Virus record (IMG/VR): IMGVR_UViG_3300011010_000241
Location: 1-34,528 of that record
Source: a virus
Direction: 5' to 3' (one strand)
Length of the DNA stretch: 34,528 nt
The position numbers and the translations under genes are program-made. Every line of letters begins with the position of its first letter. Within the stretch, counting starts at the first letter, position 1. The notes below the pieces were generated by a model, which made no database searches, was not told the DNA's origin, and saw nothing but the letters and a program-made list of their open reading frames with translations. Shown here one piece after another: positions 1-8,400 of the stretch.

Positions 1-2
1 TA

Positions 3-1415
3 ATGGCAGCAACATTTAATCTAGTAAGAAATAGTAGAGTATTCTACACTACTAACGTAAACGCAAGTACCGGTGTAGTAGCCGCTTCTGGCTTTACTAC
101 TGGAAATACATTTGAACTACAAGTTCTAGATGGATTTACATTCGGTCAAACTTCAAACGCAGACACAATCACAATTTCTGAAGCAGGCTCTTCACCAACT
201 CGTGGTCAGCGTTCTTTCAATACAAGTCTAGGACAAGCAGATTTTTCATTCTCTACCTACATTAGACCATCTAAAGCAACAACTGTAAAGTGTGAAGAAT
301 ATGTTCTATGGAACTCTTTACTAGGCTCTATAGCTACTGATTCAGCAGATGCAATCGCAGTTGATTACACAGCAGCTTTAACCACTCCTACAGCAGTAGC
401 TTACGTAGGTGGTGTACTAACAGTTACAGGCGCTACAGGCACCTTAGCAGTTGGTGAAGTAGTTATGATGACAGGTCACGTAACTGCTGATCACAATACC
501 GCCATCCGGATCACTGGAGTTACTGCAGGTACTAGCTGGACAGGTACTTGGGTATCAAATCCTGCAACACCAAGCACAACTGCCGCAGATTACGACAATG
601 TAATCCTACGCAGAACAGCATGGAATGAGCAAGGAACTACATACGCTGAAGTTACAACAGCCCTAAGTAATAAAAACCAACTAGTTAAGTTTGGTATGAT
701 TATGGTAGTTGATTCAATTACCTATGTTATCGATAACTGCTGTTTAAATCAAGCAGATATTCAGTTTAGCTTAGACGGTATTGCTATGATAGCTTGGACA
801 GGTATGGGAACAGCCCTACGTCAAATTGCAACTACAGCAGTATTTGCTACTAGCTCACCATTTGCAATCACTGGTGGTTTAACTGGTAACTATACCTATA
901 AGAATACCACTGCTGATTTTATTACTAATAAACTAAGCACTGTTACCTTAAAAACAGGTATTAAAGGTACCGGAGCTGCATATAACCTAGCCCTAACAGG
1001 CGGACAAATAACAATTAATAATAATGTTACTTATCTAACACCAGCTAATCTTGGTGTAGTTAATCAGCCAGTAGGATACTACACAGGTACTCGTGCTATT
1101 TCAGGTAATGTAACAGCTTACTTACGTACAGGCAGCACAAATACTGCAGGTCTACTAAGCACTCTATTAGCGGCATCTTCTACATCTGCTGGTATTGAGC
1201 CACAGTATCAATTAATTGTGTACATCGGTGGAGCTTCTGCTACGACCCGTGTTGAACTAGAAATGCCAATGGCGTTTGTACAGATTCCATCAATTGATGC
1301 TCAAGCTGTTCTATCAACTACAATCAACTTTACTGCTGAAGGTCACGCAAATGACGCAAGCGGTATTGATATCGAAAATACTAATGAACTAGAAGTTCGT
1401 TACTACCGCGCATAA
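3..1415 (+). CDS. Major tail tube protein (probable)
   Basis: A 470-residue protein, probably the subunit that stacks into the tail tube. The assignment rests on position (directly before a two-frame chaperone and the tape measure gene) and on a Thr/Ala/Gly-rich beta-type composition like that of virion structural proteins of tailed phages. The N-terminal part (about 1-125) and the part from about 215 to 290 look like one domain, interrupted at about 128-205 by a compact beta module containing VGEVVMMTG. The C-terminal 180 residues form a second beta-rich region. The first ATG is at base 3, so its ribosome site is cut off and the start cannot be verified, although the MAATFNL opening resembles the MA- starts of neighbouring genes. 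No sheath gene is visible, but it could lie upstream. Another major structural role is the main alternative. Confidence 0.72.
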   Translation: MAATFNLVRNSRVFYTTNVNASTGVVAASGFTTGNTFELQVLDGFTFGQTSNADTITISEAGSSPTRGQRSFNTSLGQADFSFSTYIRPSKATTVKCEEYVLWNSLLGSIATDSADAIAVDYTAALTTPTAVAYVGGVLTVTGATGTLAVGEVVMMTGHVTADHNTAIRITGVTAGTSWTGTWVSNPATPSTTAADYDNVILRRTAWNEQGTTYAEVTTALSNKNQLVKFGMIMVVDSITYVIDNCCLNQADIQFSLDGIAMIAWTGMGTALRQIATTAVFATSSPFAITGGLTGNYTYKNTTADFITNKLSTVTLKTGIKGTGAAYNLALTGGQITINNNVTYLTPANLGVVNQPVGYYTGTRAISGNVTAYLRTGSTNTAGLLSTLLAASSTSAGIEPQYQLIVYIGGASATTRVELEMPMAFVQIPSIDAQAVLSTTINFTAEGHANDASGIDIENTNELEVRYYRA

Positions 1416-1426
1416 GCGGATTTTAC

Positions 1427-1458
1427 AGGTGCCGGCTTGATCATCGGCACCTCTTTTT
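1427..1458 (+). terminator. Intrinsic terminator after tail tube gene
   Basis: Eight-pair stem AGGTGCCG (1427-1434) with CGGCACCT (1445-1452), a ten-base loop, then TCTTTTT. It separates the tail tube gene from the chaperone genes. No convincing promoter follows, so the chaperones are probably expressed by read-through at a lower level than the tube protein. Confidence 0.85.
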
Positions 1459-1486
1459 AGTGTTATTATAATAGGATAAAAAACCA

Positions 1487-1918
1487 ATGTCAACAGCAGC
1501 ACCTGCTCTATCATTAAAATCATTACTAGTACCAAGCAAAACAGTCGAAGTAGACTATCCTGGACTTAATGGATTCAAAGTCAATGTAGTATTCTTGTCA
1601 AGAGAGAAACTTGTTGAAATTCGAAAGAAAGCAACAAAGACAGCTTGGAAGAATCGTCAAGCGACCGATGAACTAGACGATAAGTTGTTTTTACAACTTT
1701 ACGTAAATGCTTGTATTAAAGGCTGGAAAGGCCTAAAACTAGCTTATCTTGAGCAATTAGCTCCAGTAGACCTAGCAGGACAAGATCTAGAAAGCGAACT
1801 GCCGTATGATCAAGACAATGCCCTATTCTTAATGCAGAGTTCTGCAAATTTTGACGCCTTTATTTCGGAAACTGTTAGCGAGCTAGCAAATTTCACGAAG
1901 ACCAGTACATCGAACTAA
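1487..1918 (+). CDS. Tail assembly chaperone, short (G-like) form
   Basis: A 143-residue mixed alpha protein with charged segments (LSREKLVEIRKKATKTAWKN) and no membrane segment. Position between tube and tape measure genes, and overlap with a -1 frame ORF, match the G component of the G / G-T chaperone pair of long-tailed phages. Known role of that family: binding the tape measure protein and recruiting tube subunits during assembly; it is absent from the finished virion. AGGA at 1473-1476 precedes the ATG by ten bases. Ribosomes that do not shift end at TAA 1916-1918. The sequence family itself is not one I can name, so the call rests on gene order and the frameshift signal. Confidence 0.75.
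   Translation: MSTAAPALSLKSLLVPSKTVEVDYPGLNGFKVNVVFLSREKLVEIRKKATKTAWKNRQATDELDDKLFLQLYVNACIKGWKGLKLAYLEQLAPVDLAGQDLESELPYDQDNALFLMQSSANFDAFISETVSELANFTKTSTSN
1888..1894 (+). promoter_or_regulatory. Predicted -1 ribosomal frameshift site AAATTTC
   Basis: The heptamer reads A AAT TTC in the upstream frame, fitting X XXY YYZ. It lies inside the 1879-1918 overlap, where both frames are open. Slippage of Asn and Phe tRNAs by one base continues at CAC (1894-1896) into the downstream frame and gives a 265-residue fusion (136 + 129 residues). I see no strong downstream hairpin or upstream Shine-Dalgarno-like stimulator. Confidence 0.75.
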
Positions 1919-2283
1919 ATAGGTTATTAAAGTCTTACTTTGAGAACAGTAGTCTTAAAATGACAAAACAAGCATATTTTGAAATGTGCGAAGCACTTGG
2001 TAGTGAACCTGATGATTCTGAGATTCCAGTGGATTTCGAAGACTTACCAGACGAAGTACAATATGCATTTGGAGTTTATGGCAAATTACGAGATGAGTGG
2101 GATGGGTTCAACGGAGTATACCTTGGGAAAAATTTCACAGGTATACTAGATATATTTGATATATTAGATGTGCCGGTCGAAAACAAGCGCGGATTATTTG
2201 AGTTAGTATCAATTATTGATATTCACAGGTCTAATGCAATAGCACAGGCCAAAGAAGCTAAAAAGTCAGAGCAATCAAAATGA
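1894..2283 (+). CDS. Tail assembly chaperone, frameshift extension (T-like part)
   Basis: The -1 frame is open from 1879 to the TGA at 2281-2283. Translated from the shift point it gives 129 acidic residues (HEDQYIELNRLLKSYFENSS, then MTKQAYFEMCEALGSEP) that look like real protein well before the first ATG at 1960. The codons upstream of 1960 are therefore probably used, which favours a frameshift fusion to the preceding chaperone. ATG 1960 has only a weak GAGAA at 1942-1946, thirteen bases away. In lambda-type systems the fused G-T form binds the tape measure through G and the tube protein through T. Independent initiation at 1960 (107 residues) remains possible. Confidence 0.75.
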   Translation, partial: HEDQYIELNRLLKSYFENSSLKMTKQAYFEMCEALGSEPDDSEIPVDFEDLPDEVQYAFGVYGKLRDEWDGFNGVYLGKNFTGILDIFDILDVPVENKRGLFELVSIIDIHRSNAIAQAKEAKKSEQSK

Positions 2284-2284
2284 G

Positions 2285-2318
2285 AAACCCCTATACTGAA
2301 AGGTATAGGGGTTTTTTT
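2285..2318 (+). terminator. Intrinsic terminator before tape measure gene
   Basis: Twelve-pair stem AAACCCCTATAC (2285-2296) with GTATAGGGGTTT (2303-2314), a six-base loop TGAAAG and a seven-base T run. It begins two bases after the chaperone stop codon and insulates the tape measure promoter. Confidence 0.93.
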
Positions 2319-2340
2319 ATGAGTTAAAAAAATTTGCTTA

Positions 2341-2369
2341 TTGACTTCTGCGTGCTCGCGTGCTATAAT
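2341..2369 (+). promoter_or_regulatory. Sigma-70 promoter P1 for tape measure gene
   Basis: TTGACT (2341-2346), 17 bases, then TATAAT (2364-2369), with TG at 2361-2362 forming an extended -10. An A/T-rich stretch just upstream (2325-2335) could act as an UP element. Transcription should begin near 2376, giving a leader of about 47 bases before ATG 2423. Confidence 0.9.
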
Positions 2370-2422
2370 GTGGAGGATGAAATAATATTACATTGTTTTA
2401 AAAGATGTTTATTGGAGGCCGC

Positions 2423-5400
2423 ATGGCAACAGAACAATCAACGATTGAAGTAAACGTACTCACCAAGGGCTTAACTGAAGCCACGGCGAGTGCGCAGAAA
2501 TTACATGATATAATGAAGGCAACTTCGAACATAGCCGCGAATATTCGTATTCCTACGGCTGTTCAGGCTGCCCAAGAACAAGTAGCTGCTACAAATACCA
2601 GAAGGTCTTCGCCAGTTATGGCCTCGCCAAAACCAAAAGGCGGAGGCAGCAGTAATGAGTACGGTACTGCAAGAGGTACTGTAGGCACAGGTGCCGAAGG
2701 CCGAGACTTCGCTAAACAAGCGCAAGGTCTAGGCGGATTAGTACACGTATATGCTACTTTTGCTGCTAACTTATTTGCCGTCTCAGCAGCATTTTCAGCA
2801 CTTTCAAAAGCAGCAGATACTACTAACATCATCAAAGGCTTAGATCAACTTGGCGCTCAAAGCGGTAGATCTCTTGGTGGAGTTGCCAAGGCTATGGTTG
2901 AAGTTACTGGTGGTGCACTAAGTTTAAGAGAAGCAATGACTTCTACAGCGCTTGCAAGTTCTGCAGGTATGACTAATGCTGCCATGATAAGAATGACCGA
3001 AGTAGCTAAAAAGGCTAGTTTGGCTCTTGGTAGAGATATGGGCGATTCTATGGATCGTCTTACAAAAGGTATTGCTAAAGTTCAGCCAGAACTATTAGAC
3101 GAACTTGGTATTATGGCCAGGGTTATTCCTTCTCAAGAAAAATATGCAAGAGAATTAGGTAAATCCGTTAGTGCTTTAACTGATTTTGAAAAGAAGCAGG
3201 CATTTGCCAATGCTGTTTTAGAAGAAGGTGAAAGAAAGTTTAGTTCAATTAATATTGATACTAACCCATATACACAACTTTCAGCAAGCTTAGCTAACGT
3301 AGCACAGACTGGCTTAGAGTTAGTAAATACCGTATTAGGCCCACTAGCTTCAAGTTTAGCTAAAAGCCCAACAGGATTAGGGCTAGCACTAACAGGTATT
3401 GCCGGTATATTATTAAAACAAGCCATTCCAGCACTAGGACAGTATAAGAAAAGTTTAGAAGATGTAAGATCAATGACTCTAGCTAAGGTAACTAAACTTT
3501 CAGAAGTAGTTGGTGAAAGTGGTACCTATGATGCTATTGTTGGTAAAAGAGCTAAAGATAAATTTTTACAAGAGTCCAAATATGCAGAGCAGACTTTTGA
3601 AGTAAAAAGAAAACTAGCAAGACAAGCTGCACAAATAGAAGAAGACGCTGCTGAAGCCTCTATTAAAAGAGGACAGGGAGTATTAGGACACGAAACAACT
3701 ACTAATAGAATTAGAGATAGACTGTATACAGATGCGGCAGTAGCTGGTGCAAAATATAATGTAAGTCAGATACAGGGTGCTTATGGTATGCGCGCAGCTT
3801 TTTCAGAACTAAGTGCTGAAATTACAAAACTTAGAGAAGGTACTGCAAAAATAGAAGTTGGTGGAAAACTAGTAGGAGATATTCCAAAAATTGGAGCTTT
3901 TAGAGCAGCTTTAATAGGAGTATCCGGAGCTGTAGCTATTATAGGTACAACAATAGGTACTTTAATTAATGCTTTTGCCCCATGGATTCTAGCAATTACA
4001 GCAGTTGTATCAGGTGTAGCCTTCTTAATAGACTACTTTAAAACAGCTACCACAGCAATAAATGCATCAGCAAAAGCAGCCGAAGGAGTAAATATAGCAG
4101 TTAAAACTATAGGCGACACTCTTGATGCTATAGAGAAAAAACCATTTTTAGAGCAAATTAGTAATGCATCGGTACAGGCTAAAGCTGCAGCTATAAATGA
4201 ACTTAGCTCTAGCATAGGATTACTAACAAAAAGAAATAAAGAAGCTAGCGAAAGACTAGCAAAAGGTGGAATTGCTGATACAATTGGAGATATGCGTCTA
4301 GGTAGTATGGCTTTTAATCCAAATAGTGGTATCGGTCTTTATAAGTTAGGCGATGCCTACTCAAGTAACCTAGCCAAAGAACTTGCAGACGGAACAGAAC
4401 AAGCATTAGTTGCAGCATCCAAGGTAATAGAAGGTAGCGCAGCAGAAGAAAACTATAGAGCTAGTATTAAAAATATATTAGGAATAAGCTATAGTAGTTC
4501 AGCAGATTTAGAAAAACAACTAAGCAAAATACCAAATGAATTAATTCAAAAATTACCTAAGTTACAAAAAGCTTTAGAGGACACTAATAAAGCTGTAAAC
4601 AATGCAGCATCTGCAGGTAAAGAACTTGACGACGCTTGGACCGCAGCTACAAAAACTTTTGATAATTTAATTACTAGTTTAGCTATAACTGATCCACTTG
4701 GTAAATTAGGTGACGAGACTATTAAAGTTGGTATAGCCATGACTAAGGCTTTTGAAGATCCTGCAAATAAATTAGCAGAATTAAGCAAGACTTCCAAAGA
4801 TATGTCTAGGCTAAGATTTATGTCTCCTGAAACTGCAAAAGACATGATGCTATTTGCAGGGCGTCTGGAAGAATCTGCCAAAAAAGTAGATAAACTAAAC
4901 GAAAAGTTAAAAACCTCCAGAGAGAACGAAAATAAGTTTTCCAAAGAAGTTGGAATGTTTGGAAATATTACAGACTCTTTAGGGTTAACTAATAATCCTG
5001 GCGAATTAAGAAAAGCACAGCAACAATCTAAAAATATTCAGTCGCAGATTAATGCTGAAGCTAATAAAGTAGAATATCAAGACTTATACTTAAAATCTCA
5101 AGACGAAGTATTCTCCAGAGGTGCAAAACTTGTAGAAGTTTCTATAAGTCAGTCATTTGCAAAAGCAAATATCGCCCTAGGCCAAACAGTATTAGCCAAC
5201 GCCGGAAATACCAAAGAGGGATTAAGAGCTCAAGCGGATTTAGCAAAACAGCAAATTGATGTTGAATCAGCCAATCTTAACGTAATGGTTGAATTAGCAA
5301 GAGCTACTAATGAACTAGCTAAAATTCAGGAAGAATTATTAATTGCAGAAAAACGTAAGCAATTAAACCCAAATGATGCTGACTTTAAGAAACAGTCCAG

Positions 5401-8400
5401 TAAGCTCACAGAGAGAGCCATTGTATTAGAAGCATCTAGAGAACAAAAAAGTTTTAAAGATACTACTAGAGATTTAAATAGTACAAATCCAATAGACAGA
5501 CAGGCTGCTCAAAGAAACTATGGGTTAGTATCCATTATAGAATCAACAAGAGCGCAGCAAGCTTTAAATGCAGCAAAAAAAGTAGGCATAGATATTGATA
5601 CAAAAGGCAAAGAAATACTACTTGATATTGATGCAATAGTACGCCGAAATGATTTAATAGCTAAAGGCTTAAGTTTAAAAGTTGCAGAACTTGGTATTAT
5701 TACTCAGAACTCTCAGTATGAAAGCGAAGCTGCTGTATTACAAAAACAGAATCTTGAACGCAGTATTACAATTCTTGGACAAGAAAAAGAACGATTACAA
5801 ATAATTGGTCAGATAAGAGATGCAGAAATGCGTGCTAAATCAGCTAATCCAGAAATAAGAGCCGCAGCTCAAACCAGTATAGCAAAGTTCAGACTTGACT
5901 TAGCTCAAAAAGAGCAGATGAATGAAAAAGATCTTCAAATATTAAGTTTAAAGAATATTCAAGAACAAAAAGTTGCAAGAATTGCGGAATTTAATTATGC
6001 AAAAGATTTTCAACTATTAAACAATACAATTAATAGCGAAAGTCTTTCAGCTATTCAAAATTTATCTTCTGGATATTTAGACTTTATCAATCAACAAAAG
6101 TTAACTATAGAGTTAAGCAACCTAAAACTTAATTATGATAAGCAGTCTAATGCAGAATTAGAAAGTCAATTAATTCTACAAGATCAGCTAAATAAATTAA
6201 GAAAAGATACAACCTCAAGTCCTGATAGCATATCCAACGCTGAAAGATCACTAGCAGAATCTAAAGCTAAGTCAGCCCAGTTAGACTTAAAGTATGCTTA
6301 TGAAATACGTAACCTTAATGCTGCAAATTTAAAAACAAGACTAGATGGTCAAGAATCTATACGTAAAGATATAGCAGATACCGCGTTAGCAGAAATAACT
6401 TCAGCTAATAAAGTATTAAGTATACGAATAGGTATGGAACAAAAGCTATTACAAGCTAAAGTTAGTTTAGGCTATGTATCTGAACAAACAGCAGCAAGAC
6501 AAACTGAAGAAGTATCTAAGAAGTTACTTGCAGTTGAATTAGCTAACCAAGCAGCAGAAAATGCTAAATTAGAGAAAGATAACTTAGAAGCAACAAAAAT
6601 AAGGGAAGAGTTATTAGCTGCAGCAAAAGATAAGATAGATAAAGATTATAAAGCTAGACTCATAGAGAGAACACAGCAAACTAAAGATGCAATTGATAGA
6701 ATAATGGCACAGCCAACAGCTGAACCTGGTGTATTTAATCCTGGAGCAGTATCTGCAGATGTTAAAGCCTCTGAAGCAGCTAAAGCGCTAGAAGCCGGAC
6801 GTGCAGATGTAGATTCACTAGCAGCTCTTAGACTAAAAGCAACTACAGAACTTGAAGCGTCTACAGCAAGAGAAAATAAAAAATCTGCTGATGCGTTTAA
6901 ACAAAAACTTAACGATCAAGGGGCTCTTATAGACGATAAGAAGCAAGAAATTGCTTTAAATAGAGAAATTCAAGATCAACAGGCTAAAATTGCACAGATA
7001 ACAAAAGATCAGTCCTTTTATACTACACAAGCTGAACAAGCCGCAAAAAGTCTTGCAGCAACTTTTGGAGAGTTCGGAAAAGCTTTAGGTGACGTAATTA
7101 ATAATCTAGCTAAAAGTTCTGCAAATATGGCAACATATGAGCAAGATAGAATAAAAGCACTTCAACAAATAAGAGCTGCCGAAGGTAATCCAGCAGAAAA
7201 AGCCCAAGCCACAGAAAATCTTGCAAAGCTAGATCAAAAGTACAGTTCACAGAGACTAGATGACCTAGCCTCAATAGCAGCGGCTTCAGCAAATATTTTT
7301 GAGAAGGATAGTAAAGGCTACAATAAAATGATGGCCATTGAAAAGATACTACACTTAATGAAGATTGCTGACATGGTAATGCAACAAGCCAGATTCATGA
7401 AAGACTGGTTTGTTAGAATGACCAGTACTAGAGCTGAAATAGCTTTAGCTACTACTAAAGCCGCTGTTGGCGCAGTACCTTCCGCAATAGGTACAGGAGG
7501 TAAACTACTAGACGTAGCAGGTAAGCTAGTTCCTGGTAATACGGATCCTGGATTAGGTAAAGTTGATTATGGACTATTCACTGGCGGAGGTATGAAACTG
7601 CCAAATGCTCTTGGTAACGGACCAAGCTTAACAGGTGGTTTATCAAGTGCTGCTGCTCCAGCAGCTGCAGCAGGTGAAGCAGGCGGTATCATGAGTATGC
7701 TTGGTTCTGCAGGCGCAGGTATTATGGCAGCAGCTCCATGGATAGCAGGCGGTATAGCTTTATTATCACTATTCGGAGGAAGTAGCAAGCCAAAAGGGCC
7801 AACTCCTGAAGAATTAGCTTCTGTTAGTGGTACTGGTATGCGTTATAACGCAGACGGTAAACTAGAAGCTACAGGTACTGGTGCCCTAGGTGATGCTAAA
7901 GCAGCCAATGAGGGTATTGCAAAAAGTATTGATTATTTAACTAAAATAAACTACGAAAACCTACAGTTTGATAAAAATAAAGCTTTAGTAGCCTTAGAAG
8001 CTATTAGAGATAATACTGCTAACTTTGTAAAAGCAGTTGGAGCAACTGGTAAAATAGGTGACATGACAGCAGGTGGAGTAGAGCTAAATAAGAAAAGCGG
8101 ATTCTTAGGATTTAGTTCAAGCTCAACTACCCTAGCTGCTAGTGGTGTACAGATAACTGGTACTATTGGTGAAATTGCTGATGGTCTTGGTGGAGCTGTT
8201 AAAAAGTTTGAAGATATTAGAAGAAGTAGTAGTTCTTGGTGGGGCTTAAGAAGTTCTACTACTGTAACTCGTACAGAAACAGAAGTATCTAAAGTTGCAC
8301 AAGACTTTATAAGAGGCACAGTAGGTAGTTTCCGTGAAGCAATTCAAGCTTCAGCATCAGCATTTGGTCAAGATGGTGGCTTACTAAAACCAATTATTGA

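Noticed and set aside
1467-1472. TATAAT before the chaperone gene
   Set aside because: No -35 hexamer at 15-19 bases; the nearest TTGA lies in the terminator loop, 24 bases away, and there is no extended -10.
2377-2385. ATG AAA TAA mini-ORF directly after GGAGG in the P1 leader
   Set aside because: The ribosome site abuts the ATG with no spacer and the product would be two residues; a regulatory leader cannot be excluded but is unsupported.
2405-2422. Upstream ATG for the tape measure protein
   Set aside because: No ribosome site precedes 2405, while GGAGG lies between it and ATG 2423.
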